From the NCBI GenBank assembly GCA_964495785.1, contig CAZBXL010000001.1:1-64000 (forward strand): a stretch of 64,000 nt of DNA. Reading direction: 5' to 3'. Positions within the stretch are counted from its first letter, which is position 1. Each line of letters opens with the position of its first letter. This document shows, in pieces, positions 55,470 through 64,000 of the stretch. Position numbers and translations under genes: made by a program. This stretch comes from RFSX01 sp964495785 (GTDB lineage: Bacteria > Bacteroidota > Bacteroidia > Chitinophagales > Saprospiraceae). The notes under the pieces were generated by a model. The model searched no databases and had not been told where the DNA came from. It worked only from the letters and a program-made list of their open reading frames with translations.

Positions 55470-57641
55470 ATGCGAGGAAAACTACAATTATTCCTACTTG
55501 CAATCATTTTTGTCTCTTTTGCTAATGGCATGAGTGCTCAAAAGTCTCTAATTAAAGCACAAAAACAATTTGAGCTCAAAGCCTTTGACTTGGCTATAGA
55601 GAATGCTAAAAAGGCAATTGCTGACCAACCAGATTGTGTTGATTGTCACAGTCTTATTGCAGAATCATTCCGTATGATGAATCAGAATGTTGATGCAGCA
55701 ATTTGGTATAGGAAGATGGAAAAGATGACAAATCTTCCAGAAGACTACACTTTTAATTACGGACTTCTTCTCAAAAGAATGGGGCAGTATGATAAGGCTC
55801 AGAAGTACTTCAATGATTATGCTTCTGTTGATCCAGAAAAGTCTAAGTTGTTTTCTGAAAGTTGCGACCTTGCTAAGAACTTACTCTCTTCAGATATTAA
55901 TTTTGAATTAAACTTATACAACGCAAGTTCAAAAGTGACTGATTTCGGAGCTACTTGTTTTAAGGACGAGATCGTCTTTAGTTCATTTAGAGATGATTTC
56001 AAAAGATCACTCGACAAGTTGAATAAGAGTCAGATTCAAGATGACAGAACACAACTCTTTAGAGGTAATCAAGGAATCACAGGTACTATTAATAGTATTG
56101 ATTTCCTTCTGCCAGAGAACTTAGAGACATTTGACTTTGGTCCAGTTCACTATGCTCAGGAAGCACCTATCGTAGCTGTGACTAAAAATAATTTTAGAGA
56201 CGGTGAGCAACAGATATTTTCTAATGATCTTGAATTAGCCCTATATACAGCAAGTGTATTGCCTAATGGATCATTTCAGAACTTAGTTCCTTTTCCATAT
56301 AATGAAGTAGGTTATGCAACGGGGTTTGGTACACTTAATCCAGCAGGTAATATAATGTACTTTAGTTCTAATAGACCAGGAGGTCGAGGTGGTTTCGATA
56401 TATACGTTTCATATTACAAAAACGGAAACTGGACTTACCCAGAGAATCTTGGTCCTAAAATTAACACACCTGGTAATGAAGTGACACCATTTTTTGACGG
56501 AACGAACTTATCGTTTTCTTCTGACTACATCATGGGTTTAGGAGGCTTAGATGTATTTATAACATCTGTAGAAAACGGTGCATGGAAGACGCCATCTAAT
56601 ATGGGGAATGGGGTTAATTCACCAGAAGATGATTTTTATTTTACTAAGCAACCCAATAAAGAAACTTACTACATCACGTCTAACAGATTAGGTGGTAGAG
56701 GAAGCTATGATATATATATTGTAAATAAAGCGACAGATAACAAGCCTGAAGAGGTACTTGCTGAAGTCGTACAGTTTGAAGATGTAATGCCAGCTGAGGT
56801 TAACCTGGAAGAAGACCTTATCGAAGACAGAGGCATGACAGCGACGACTAAGAGTGTTAAGTTTGATGATAGCGATGAGCTCACATCAGTCAGTACATTA
56901 AGTGATGCACCCGCTACAAGTGTCAAAAAGAACACTTCTCCTAATTCACTCCAAGATAATGAGATATCTGAAGAATTTAAAAATGAGGATGGTGCTATAG
57001 ACTTCAATAAGATCTTACCTCCAAAAGCGGTAGATCTTAACAAAATGAACTCTAAGAGCATCTCCCTTGTAGGAGCTAAAAGAGTCGCTTATGGCGAGGT
57101 CATCAGATCTAATAGTAATGTCTACTTCATTCAAGTAGCAGCATTATTCAAATCACAAGCTAAGATGAATCAGTTTTCTGGATTAAACACATTCGGTAGC
57201 TTGTACAAGTTCAATCAATCTAATGCTACTAAAGTAAAATTAGGTTACTTCTTAGATGAATATCAAGCTAAGGATGTTCTTAGACAAGTGAAGTCAATGG
57301 GTTATAAGGACGCATTCATCACCTTTGAACCATTAAATACTTCTAACATGGAGTTAGTAGAATTATCAACTCTATCTAATGATGTAACTTACTCTACTAC
57401 CGGGACAAACTATAAGGTTAGATTAGCTTCTTATGAAGATCCTATCTGGTTTGATGTCAACAAAGTAAAAGGTATAGGAGTAATAGAACAGTGGACTAAG
57501 GACAATTGGACTATATTTGTATTGAGTGGATACGCTTCTCAAAGTGAAGCAGAACGAGCTCGAGAAAAAGCAATTAATAAAGGCTATAAAGATGCACAAC
57601 TTGTCATAGACAGAAATGGTATCTTAGAGAAAGCCTACTAA
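55470..57641 (+). CDS. PorE-like TPR/PD40-propeller protein with two SPOR-like domains
   Basis: The 723-residue protein has a signal peptide (ending GMSAQ) and TPR units at about 24-125 (AFDLAIENAKKAIADQPDC, YNYGLLLKRMGQYDKAQ-like). A PD40/WD40-type propeller follows at about 275-425, with the repeated SSNRPGGRGGFDIYVS and SNRLGGRGSYDIYIV. Then come a charged linker and two SPOR-like modules (about 545-620, NVYFIQVAALFKSQAKMNQF; about 645-720, YKVRLASYEDPIWFD ... EAERAREKAINKGYKDAQLV). TPR plus propeller is the layout of T9SS component PorE, which normally ends in a peptidoglycan-binding OmpA domain; SPOR domains also bind peptidoglycan. A periplasmic T9SS or cell-wall linked role is inferred. 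Confidence 0.8.
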   Translation: MRGKLQLFLLAIIFVSFANGMSAQKSLIKAQKQFELKAFDLAIENAKKAIADQPDCVDCHSLIAESFRMMNQNVDAAIWYRKMEKMTNLPEDYTFNYGLLLKRMGQYDKAQKYFNDYASVDPEKSKLFSESCDLAKNLLSSDINFELNLYNASSKVTDFGATCFKDEIVFSSFRDDFKRSLDKLNKSQIQDDRTQLFRGNQGITGTINSIDFLLPENLETFDFGPVHYAQEAPIVAVTKNNFRDGEQQIFSNDLELALYTASVLPNGSFQNLVPFPYNEVGYATGFGTLNPAGNIMYFSSNRPGGRGGFDIYVSYYKNGNWTYPENLGPKINTPGNEVTPFFDGTNLSFSSDYIMGLGGLDVFITSVENGAWKTPSNMGNGVNSPEDDFYFTKQPNKETYYITSNRLGGRGSYDIYIVNKATDNKPEEVLAEVVQFEDVMPAEVNLEEDLIEDRGMTATTKSVKFDDSDELTSVSTLSDAPATSVKKNTSPNSLQDNEISEEFKNEDGAIDFNKILPPKAVDLNKMNSKSISLVGAKRVAYGEVIRSNSNVYFIQVAALFKSQAKMNQFSGLNTFGSLYKFNQSNATKVKLGYFLDEYQAKDVLRQVKSMGYKDAFITFEPLNTSNMELVELSTLSNDVTYSTTGTNYKVRLASYEDPIWFDVNKVKGIGVIEQWTKDNWTIFVLSGYASQSEAERAREKAINKGYKDAQLVIDRNGILEKAY

Positions 57642-57664
57642 AGAATAGATTAGTTAAATATTAT

Positions 57665-57700
57665 AAAGCTCTACAATTTTTTGTAGAGCTTTTTTTGTTT
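57665..57700 (+). terminator. Rho-independent terminator after the PorE-like gene
   Basis: AAAGCTCTACAA and TTGTAGAGCTTT form a perfect 12-base stem around TTTT, followed by a T-rich run. It lies 23 bases after the stop. The A-rich 5' flank means it may also stop transcripts from the convergent selO gene. Confidence 0.85.
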
Positions 57701-57787
57701 TGGCTAAGGAGTGTGTCAGGATATAAGATACAATGATATCTCTAAGTGGTTCTATCATATGAAAAAATAGCAAACCAAATTTTACAT

Positions 57788-59350
57788 TTAAGAACTGCAT
57801 GATAGCATAGAACATCCTACTTTGTGACGTGCCCACTCAGGTCTCTTAGCATACCATTTTTGAAGCTTTGGTTGTTCGTCGTATGGTCGTTTGAGTAGTT
57901 GATATAATTCTTCTATAAGACTATAGTCTCCATCATCTGCATTATCTATCGCCATCTGCGCCATATAATTACGCAGCACATATTTGGGGTTGACTTGCTT
58001 CATTGATTGCTGTCTGACTTCGTCTGGTCTCTGATCTCGCTGTAGAATTTTTAGATAGTTATCTAACCAATTATACCATTTTTTTAATATCTCTTGAGTC
58101 AATTGAGTTTCATCATAGAATGCTATTCTTAGAAGGGAGAAACATTCTTTTGCAGTATTGGCTTTGGTAAGCTCAGAAAGTTGGCGGAAGAATATAGTCA
58201 TATCCGTTTCTATTAGCTCTAAGTTCTCGTCCAAGCTTGCAAGAAACTCATAGTCATTCTCATCAAGTTTTTCTATACCTAACTTAGATGCCATCATTAG
58301 AGAATGAGCTTCTAAGAAATTTGTCTTGTAAGCCTCAAGCGTTTTCTCTAATGGCTCAGCTTCTCCAATAAGAGGGTACAAGGCATTAGCCAGTTGGTAT
58401 AAATTCCAATGAGCGACCGCAGGCTGTTGCCCATACCGATATCTTTTGTTTTGACGATCAGTTGTATTAGGAGTCCAACTATTATCATATCCTTCTAACC
58501 ATCCGTAAGGTCCATAGTCTATCGTCAATCCAAGTATAGACATGTTGTCAGTATTCATAACTCCATGTACAAATCCCACTCGTTGCCATTCCACCACCAT
58601 CTTTAAAGTTCTGTCAACTACTGACTGAAAAAATGCAGTGTACTTTTCTTTGCCTTGAGTATTTGTATCTGAATAAAAATGTCTAATCGTGTAATCAGTT
58701 AATGTCTTAAGAGTGTCAAAATCCTTACGGGCAGCAAAGATCTGGAAGTTACCAAACCTGATAAAACTTGGTGCCACTCTACAGACGACTGCTCCTTTTT
58801 CCATTGCTGGATGACCATCATACATTATGTCTCTAAGGACTTCATCCCCTGTAAGGCAAAGTGATAAGGATCTTGTTGTAGGTACTCCCAGGTGGTGCAT
58901 CGCCTCACTACAGAGATGTTCTCTGACTGATGATCTTAAGACAGCAAGACCATCAGCTGATCTTGAGTATGGTGTCTCTCCGGCACCTTTTAGCTGTAAT
59001 GCCCATCTCAAATTATCATTGACAACTTCTCCTAAATTAATTGCTCTTCCGTCTCCCAGTTGTCCTGCCCAGTGTCCAAACTGATGACCTCCATAACACA
59101 TTGCATAAGGTTCTGATTCTGGGAGCAATTGAGCTCCAGAAAATATATTTACAAACTCTTCTGACTGTGCTTGGTCTGGTGTGATGCCTAAGGCTGCAAG
59201 CATTTCTTCAGAGACATGTATCAGTTTAGGTACAGAAGGAATACGAGGTATAGCTGCGGAGTAACATGCATCTGTCACTTGTCTTCTTGTATTATTTTCG
59301 TTAGGGTCTTTTGGTAATTCCTTATTGAAAGTATCTTGTAACTTCAGCAT
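57788..59350 (-). CDS. selO: Protein adenylyltransferase SelO (YdiU)
   Basis: The 520-residue pseudokinase-fold protein shows CYGGHQFGHWAGQLGDGRAI, LQLKGAGETPYSRSADGLAVLRSS, CSEAMHHLGVPTTRSLSL, VGFVHGVMNTDNMSI and IDYGPYGWLEGYD, all SelO hallmarks. SelO transfers AMP from ATP to Ser/Thr/Tyr of target proteins, including redox enzymes. The C-terminal GCSMLSCSS provides cysteines where animal SelO has selenocysteine, a likely redox switch. Length is near 480-520 as expected. It lies 84 bases downstream of the nitrilase gene on the same strand. Confidence 0.96.
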   Translation of the reverse strand: MLKLQDTFNKELPKDPNENNTRRQVTDACYSAAIPRIPSVPKLIHVSEEMLAALGITPDQAQSEEFVNIFSGAQLLPESEPYAMCYGGHQFGHWAGQLGDGRAINLGEVVNDNLRWALQLKGAGETPYSRSADGLAVLRSSVREHLCSEAMHHLGVPTTRSLSLCLTGDEVLRDIMYDGHPAMEKGAVVCRVAPSFIRFGNFQIFAARKDFDTLKTLTDYTIRHFYSDTNTQGKEKYTAFFQSVVDRTLKMVVEWQRVGFVHGVMNTDNMSILGLTIDYGPYGWLEGYDNSWTPNTTDRQNKRYRYGQQPAVAHWNLYQLANALYPLIGEAEPLEKTLEAYKTNFLEAHSLMMASKLGIEKLDENDYEFLASLDENLELIETDMTIFFRQLSELTKANTAKECFSLLRIAFYDETQLTQEILKKWYNWLDNYLKILQRDQRPDEVRQQSMKQVNPKYVLRNYMAQMAIDNADDGDYSLIEELYQLLKRPYDEQPKLQKWYAKRPEWARHKVGCSMLSCSS

Positions 59351-59434
59351 GACTTATAGTAAGAATAGTTGTCCATTGTGACAGAATAAAGTAGAAATAG
59401 TTCAATAAGTATTTACAGTAATTACAAGTTGATA

Positions 59435-60358
59435 CTAAGAAGTTCTTCCTTTGTCCACTTCGTATTTATACAAATCATGTCTTTGATAATGTCCAGAAGT
59501 GGATAGATTCATTCTCTCTGCTATGTTTTTAGTTAGATCTAAATCAACATAATAGATATCCCTATTACCGTATTGAGGTTCTAATATGATATCTCCACTT
59601 GGGGCATAAGCGGCACATCCACCTTTCATAAGTAGGGTAGACTTATCACTGATGACTTGTGATAATTCAAGTCCTACTGGTAATTCTGACTTCTCCATAA
59701 TCTGACCTACAGCAATAACATGACACCGACCTTCTACTGCATAGTGACGACTGGCGAGCTGATGTAATTCCTTAGCATAAGGCCATAGAGCAATATGTAA
59801 GTCTTCTGCTTCATCATGCATGACTTGTCTTGTCATAGGCATCCAATGCTCCCAGCATATAAGACTGCCAAGTCTACCATGTTCAGTTTCTATCGCATTG
59901 AGACCATGACCATCGCCAGGGCCATGGACTAATTTCTCAGTATAAGTAGGCATCACTTTTCTATGATGATTAACAATGTCACCACTGCTACTTATTGTGA
60001 TGATAGAATTGTAAATGGTGCTGTGTCCTTTACCTACAGTAGTGACCTCATTAGCGCCAATTACTGCATACATATTCGTTTCTGAAAGCTGCTGCCGTAT
60101 AACTTTAAGATCACCCTTCTCTATGTTGATGCTGTTATTATACATCGCAGACCATACGTCCTTGATCGGCTTATGATCCCATATGGATACATCCTGACAG
60201 ACATCTAACCATATAGGGTATCCAGAAAACCAACATTCACCAAATACAATCAAGTCGGCTTTCTCTTGATGCGCCTGAGATATCAAATCTCCAGTCTTCT
60301 CTATTGTCTGCTTAAGATTATTGAATACTGGACCGTCTTGTATAATAGCTACCTTCAT
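59435..60358 (-). CDS. Nitrilase-family carbon-nitrogen hydrolase
   Basis: The 307-residue protein has the Glu-Lys-Cys catalytic triad of the nitrilase superfamily: E41 in VFGECWFSGYPIW, K134 in HHRKVMPTYTE and C168 in SLICWEHWMP. The CWE sequence after the nucleophile and HGPGDG fit the true nitrilase branch, which converts organic nitriles to carboxylic acids and ammonia, more than amidases. It lies 15 bases downstream of a thiolase gene and is probably co-transcribed with it. The natural substrate is unknown. Confidence 0.92.
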   Translation of the reverse strand: MKVAIIQDGPVFNNLKQTIEKTGDLISQAHQEKADLIVFGECWFSGYPIWLDVCQDVSIWDHKPIKDVWSAMYNNSINIEKGDLKVIRQQLSETNMYAVIGANEVTTVGKGHSTIYNSIITISSSGDIVNHHRKVMPTYTEKLVHGPGDGHGLNAIETEHGRLGSLICWEHWMPMTRQVMHDEAEDLHIALWPYAKELHQLASRHYAVEGRCHVIAVGQIMEKSELPVGLELSQVISDKSTLLMKGGCAAYAPSGDIILEPQYGNRDIYYVDLDLTKNIAERMNLSTSGHYQRHDLYKYEVDKGRTS

Positions 60359-60373
60359 TATTATATCAGTCTT

Positions 60374-61552
60374 TTATACACGTCTTATCATAATAGCACT
60401 TGCACCGCCACCTCCATTGCATATAGCTGCTAAGCCCAGGTCACTTTGCTTATGATGTAGAGCGTTAACCAATGTAGTAACAATTCTGGCTCCTGAAGCT
60501 CCGAGTGGATGACCAAGTGATACAGAACCACCCAGCACATTAACTTGATCATTGTGTGTGTGCATGAGTTTGTTATAAGCTAAGGTAACGACACTAAAGG
60601 CTTCATTGACTTCAAATAGATCTATGTCTTCTATTTTTTTTCCAGTCATCTGAAGGAGTTTTTCTGTCGCCTTAGTAGGAGCAGTTGTAAACCATTCAGG
60701 CTCATGTGCTGCATCAGAATAGTTTATAATTTCAGCTACAGGATTAAGTTTGTATTTCTTAACAGCATCTTCACTCGCTATTACTAATGCAGCAGCTCCA
60801 TCATTGATTGTAGAAGCATTGGCTGCAGTGACTGTTCCATCTTTTGAGAAAGCTGCTCTTAATTTTGGAATCTTTTCAAAGAATACTTTTTGTGGTTCCT
60901 CATCTTCAGTTATTATCTTAGGATCACCTTTTCTCTGAGGTACTTCGACGGGAGTAATTTCATTTTTAAATATACCATCAGCTATAGAGGCTTGAGATCT
61001 TTTGTAAGATTGAATTGCAAATTCATCTTGTTCCTCTCTTGTAATCTCATACTTTGTAGCTGTCTTATCAGCGCAGGCTCCCATCATACATTCATTGTAT
61101 ACATCTAACAGCCCATCTTTCTGTAATCCATCCACTAATTGTCCACCACCATATTTATATCCATATCTGGCATTAGGAATATAATAGGGTATCTGTGACA
61201 TATTTTCCATACCACCTGCGACAATCACTTCTTGATGGCCTAATGCGATAGATTGTGCAGCTAACATAATTGCTTTAGCTCCAGAAGAACATACTTTATT
61301 TATAGTCGTACATGGTACGGTATTGGGAATGCCAGAGTGTAGTGCTGCTTGCCGAGCTGGCGCCTGACCGAGATTAGCAGATATAACATTACCCATAAAT
61401 ACTTCATCTACTGAATCTGGATTTATATTGGCTTTATTCATAGCACCTTTAATAGCAATAGTTCCCAGTTGAGTTGCTGATATGCTGCTGAGTGCTCCTC
61501 CAAAACTACCCAAAGGTGTTCTTTGCGCTGATACGATATATACTTTCTTCAT
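60374..61552 (-). CDS. Acetyl-CoA C-acyltransferase (thiolase)
   Basis: The 392-residue enzyme has the catalytic cysteine C88 in NKVCSSGAKAI, GGMENMSQIPY, NDGAAALVIAS, EVNEAF, H348 in SLGHPLGASGARI and C378 in AICNGGGGASA, the same positions as in well-studied biosynthetic thiolases. It condenses two acetyl-CoA or cleaves 3-ketoacyl-CoA. No other fatty-acid or ketone genes are next to it. It is followed 15 bases later by the nitrilase gene. Confidence 0.97.
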   Translation of the reverse strand: MKKVYIVSAQRTPLGSFGGALSSISATQLGTIAIKGAMNKANINPDSVDEVFMGNVISANLGQAPARQAALHSGIPNTVPCTTINKVCSSGAKAIMLAAQSIALGHQEVIVAGGMENMSQIPYYIPNARYGYKYGGGQLVDGLQKDGLLDVYNECMMGACADKTATKYEITREEQDEFAIQSYKRSQASIADGIFKNEITPVEVPQRKGDPKIITEDEEPQKVFFEKIPKLRAAFSKDGTVTAANASTINDGAAALVIASEDAVKKYKLNPVAEIINYSDAAHEPEWFTTAPTKATEKLLQMTGKKIEDIDLFEVNEAFSVVTLAYNKLMHTHNDQVNVLGGSVSLGHPLGASGARIVTTLVNALHHKQSDLGLAAICNGGGGASAIMIRRV

Positions 61553-61650
61553 TACGATGGTTTTTCTGTTATTTTCTTTTGTTCTTTATTATAGCGTTCA
61601 GCAAGTTAATTAAGTTCTTAATAAACAGGGATAATTATATGGCTGTAAAC

Positions 61651-61687
61651 AAAAAAAAATAGCCATCTAAATCCTTAGATGACTATT
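61651..61687 (-). terminator. Rho-independent terminator of the S8 peptidase gene
   Basis: On the minus strand AATAGTCATCTAA pairs with TTAGATGGCTATT (one G-T pair) around a GGAT loop, followed by a run of T. It lies 24 bases after the stop of the S8 peptidase gene and separates it from the thiolase gene. Confidence 0.85.
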
Positions 61688-61711
61688 TTTCTTAACTGTT
61701 TGATATATAAG

Positions 61712-63373
61712 TTATGCTCTGTTCAGAGAGGTTTTGACTTTCTTTTTGCCTTTAGTTATTTCAGCAAGTTTAATGGCCTTTTCTGCATTTACCGTACCTC
61801 CAGAAACTGAAAGATTAGAGAAGGATGTTTTCTCGTCAGCAGTACCTGGGATTATGACTTTCTGTGATAATTTAGTAGATGAGCCCATCAGGATATTCTT
61901 AACCTGCACCGCTGTTAGTGATGGATAATATGATCTTAATAGAGCTGCTACACCGGCTACTACTGGTGCCGCCATACTTGTGCCTTGTAATGGCTCGTAA
62001 CCATCATCTGGAATTGTAGAGTAGATCGCCATACCAGGTGCAAATAAATCCACATTTTCTGCACCATAATTTGAAAATGGTGCAGATAAGTTTTCTCCAT
62101 TTTGATAGTTTAAGGCGCCTATCTCTAACCAGTTCTTATAATTTTTCGTTTTACCTTTAAAAAATAAAAAGCCTTTTCCTTTGTACATATCGTTAGGAAA
62201 GTTGTCAGTAGTATCATTATTCTGACCAGAGTTACCAGCAGCATGGACTAATAATACATCCTTCTTTTCCGCATACTTTATAGCGTCTTCTACAACTTTC
62301 TCATTCCATGAGTAGCCTTTACCGAAACTCATGTTGATGATACTTGCGCCATTATCTACTGCATATCTGATAGCATTAGCGACGTCTTTATCTCTCTCAT
62401 CACCGTTAGGCACAGTTCTTACAGACATGATTCTAACATTATCAGCGACACCATCCATTCCGATTTCATTATTTCTTGTTGCTCCTATGATACCAGCTAC
62501 GTGTGTACCGTGTCTTGCATCTGGTCCTTCTACATCATTATTTCCGTAATATCTTTCTGTTTGATCTGCATAATTATCACCTATTACAGTACGTGGATTA
62601 AAGTCAGGGTTGTAAGCATATTTTGCTACACCAGTGTAATAGTCTTTTTGACCTTTCATATCGTTAATTACAAGTTGCTTGAAGTCATCTAAGTTTGTTA
62701 CTTCTTGGCCTCTCGTTATTTGATCTAATAGGATGTCTTTTCCCATTACAACTTTGTCATCAGATGATTCGATAGCTTGAAGGTTTTCTAAGCTGGGAGC
62801 TTTTCCGTCTAATTCTTTTCCGACTGCATCCAAGCCAGTTTTAATTCTTTCTTCGAATTCAGTAATTCTTTGAAGACTTGTTTCCCCTCTTGATCTTTCA
62901 GTCTCTACTTTCTCCTTCCATGTGAGCCATTGATCATATAATTCTTTATCGCTTTTTGATAATTTATTGACGTTGGCATCTTCAAACTTATATTTATACT
63001 TTCCATATAATCTTGTAACTTCATATGTATCATAGTCAACATTGCCGTCAGGACCACCGATAAAATTCCAACCATTGACGTCATCTATATATCCGTTGTT
63101 ATCATCATCTATATTGTTGTCAGGTATTTCGTCTGTATTGACCCATACGACATCTTTGAGATCTTCATGTTCTACATCGACTCCAGAATCAATAACTGCA
63201 ACAACTACTGGTGTAGAAGATTTGCCTTTAAGCAAATTAGAATATACCTTAGTAGCTGAGATACCCACAGGACCATCCTTAACGGGTTCTAACATATGCC
63301 AACCTGGGTTTTGACCAAAGCTATTAGTTGATATTCCTATAATAATTAAGGTTATGAATGATAACAGTTTCAT
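61712..63373 (-). CDS. Exported S8 subtilisin-like serine peptidase with long insertion
   Basis: The 553-residue protein has a signal peptide (MKLLSFITLIIIGISTNSFGQ) and the subtilase triad: D62 in VAVIDSGVDVEHEDL, H288 in DARHGTHVAGIIG and S466 in GTSMAAPVVAGVAA, with oxyanion N381 in AAGNSG. Asp and His are about 226 residues apart, against some 35-60 in typical subtilases. The extra part is a charged, mostly helical insertion (about 115-280). There is no T9SS sorting tail; the C-terminus is a Lys-rich stretch, so the enzyme may remain in the periplasm. It has its own terminator and is divergent from the next gene. Confidence 0.93.
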   Translation of the reverse strand: MKLLSFITLIIIGISTNSFGQNPGWHMLEPVKDGPVGISATKVYSNLLKGKSSTPVVVAVIDSGVDVEHEDLKDVVWVNTDEIPDNNIDDDNNGYIDDVNGWNFIGGPDGNVDYDTYEVTRLYGKYKYKFEDANVNKLSKSDKELYDQWLTWKEKVETERSRGETSLQRITEFEERIKTGLDAVGKELDGKAPSLENLQAIESSDDKVVMGKDILLDQITRGQEVTNLDDFKQLVINDMKGQKDYYTGVAKYAYNPDFNPRTVIGDNYADQTERYYGNNDVEGPDARHGTHVAGIIGATRNNEIGMDGVADNVRIMSVRTVPNGDERDKDVANAIRYAVDNGASIINMSFGKGYSWNEKVVEDAIKYAEKKDVLLVHAAGNSGQNNDTTDNFPNDMYKGKGFLFFKGKTKNYKNWLEIGALNYQNGENLSAPFSNYGAENVDLFAPGMAIYSTIPDDGYEPLQGTSMAAPVVAGVAALLRSYYPSLTAVQVKNILMGSSTKLSQKVIIPGTADEKTSFSNLSVSGGTVNAEKAIKLAEITKGKKKVKTSLNRA

Positions 63374-63494
63374 TTAACTTCGTATTTTTTGTTGTAAAAG
63401 CCACGAATATATAACGATTTGTAGCAGCATAGCAGCCGATAATTGTTTTTTTAAGTAAACATTAAGTATTTCACACTTTAAAACTATAGTAATT

Positions 63495-64000
63495 GTGTAT
63501 AGCAAGACTTTTTGGCTGAAGAGCATCATTTTTATATCCTTTATGTTTCATCAATTTAGTGGTGCATATGCTCAGAGTAGTGTTGGAGTAGGATTTGGCT
63601 ATTCTATATATAGAGGAGACTTGAGCCATCCCAGTATATTTTCTGATCTTGAACAAGCGGGTATGGCCTTCAATGTCAATTACAAGTTGCAATTACGCAA
63701 GTCACTACGGGCAAGAATAGGACTCTATATAGGTCAGATATCTGGAAATGATGCGACCTCAGAAAGTCTGACTCAACAACGACGTAATCTTAGATTTAGA
63801 AACAATCTTTCAGAGCTGAGTATAGCTGGAGAATATAATTTCAGTAACGAAGTCATAGGCGGATCTCCGCTGAGCTTTTTTGCTTTGGGAGGCGTGTCGA
63901 TCTATAGAAGTAGTCCAACGACAGACTATAACGGCCTCAGATATGCGCTAAGAGAATTAAATACCGAGAACCAGTCACAATCATATGCTCTCTATCATCC
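63495..64000 (+). CDS. DUF6089-like outer-membrane barrel protein, truncated by window edge
   Basis: About 168 residues are visible. From a GTG at 63495 the protein has a signal peptide (WLKSIIFISFMFHQFSGAYAQ). It continues SSVGVGFGYSIYRGDLSHP, YKLQLRKSLRARIGLYIGQISGND, RNNLSELSIAGEYNFS and PLSFFALGGVSIYRSSP. The layout resembles the DUF6089/PorG-like Bacteroidota outer-membrane family: an early GDL segment, then a barrel strand, then a strand before a conserved LSELSIAGEYN. The first ATG in frame (63543) would cut the signal peptide. PorG-type proteins belong to T9SS, but this assignment needs the missing half. Confidence 0.65.
   Translation, partial: MYSKTFWLKSIIFISFMFHQFSGAYAQSSVGVGFGYSIYRGDLSHPSIFSDLEQAGMAFNVNYKLQLRKSLRARIGLYIGQISGNDATSESLTQQRRNLRFRNNLSELSIAGEYNFSNEVIGGSPLSFFALGGVSIYRSSPTTDYNGLRYALRELNTENQSQSYALYH

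Noticed and set aside
1..64000. Search for CRISPR arrays, tRNA/rRNA genes, insertion sequences and prophage
   Set aside because: No regularly spaced direct repeats, transposase, integrase or structural phage genes were recognised, and no tRNA-like T-loop contexts were noticed by eye. A tRNA scan would settle the last point.

Overview
The window is a low-GC stretch of a Bacteroidota chromosome, most likely a free-living, probably marine, member of the Saprospiria/Chitinophagia side of the phylum. The basis is gene content: three secreted proteins with type IX secretion (T9SS) sorting domains (two type A, one type B/CHU_C), two TonB-dependent receptors with carboxypeptidase-like N-terminal domains, a DUF4249 lipoprotein, Bacteroidota-style TonB proteins, a PorE-like TPR/beta-propeller protein, a DUF6089-like barrel, and promoters fitting the Bacteroidota -7 motif TAnnTTTG. 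Two runs of exactly 100 N (7250-7349 and 12885-12984) look like scaffold joins, so this is a draft or metagenome assembly. I found no tRNA, rRNA, CRISPR array, insertion sequence or prophage.

Layout. 1-7.2 kb: the end of exonuclease VII xseA, a TonB protein, a T9SS-exported FG-GAP/VCBS protein, YggS, a deoxynucleoside kinase with no canonical start codon, an orphan ABC ATPase and a PduO-type cobalamin adenosyltransferase. 7.3-14.3 kb: a DUF6580 membrane protein, then a same-strand run CPBP protease / M1 metallopeptidase / membrane-SRPBCC protein / MORN-TonB protein (cut by a gap), facing a sulfatase lipoprotein. 14.3-25 kb: Dus, an alpha/beta hydrolase-OsmC fusion, a K+ channel, an HMA-MauE fusion, a HigBA toxin-antitoxin module with a palindromic operator inside its promoter, a DUF4249/TonB-receptor pair, a lipoprotein with two zinc-ribbon-like repeats, and a large T9SS type B protein.

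25-32 kb is a surface-glycan island: GT2, GT4, two divergent LicD-family proteins, a methyltransferase, NeuB-like and NeuA-like nonulosonate genes, and RmlC. 32-35 kb holds der, era and a conserved Bacteroidota protein ending exactly at era. 35-39 kb is the most coherent transport locus: a PnuC-family permease, a NadR-like kinase, a clear TPP riboswitch and a TonB-dependent receptor, which suggests thiamine (or related vitamin) uptake. 39-51 kb: a DTW-domain tRNA enzyme, a PA-domain T9SS protein, a PfkB sugar kinase with Kdo transferase and a barrel protein, a 919-residue multi-SLBB polysaccharide export protein, pgk and gap. 51-64 kb: a HAD phosphatase, a DUF4340 / S1-P1-like hydrolase / DUF368 run, the PorE-like protein with two SPOR-like domains, SelO, a nitrilase, a thiolase, an S8 peptidase with a long insertion, and a barrel protein cut by the window edge.

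Much of the content concerns the cell envelope: secretion, vitamin uptake, surface glycan and lipid-carrier recycling. I did not find a defence island or an obviously novel multi-gene system. The best leads are the TPP-linked PnuC/kinase/receptor locus, the SPOR-bearing PorE-like protein, the tandem zinc-ribbon lipoprotein, and two genes (deoxynucleoside kinase and neuA) whose conserved N-termini have no ATG, GTG or TTG start.
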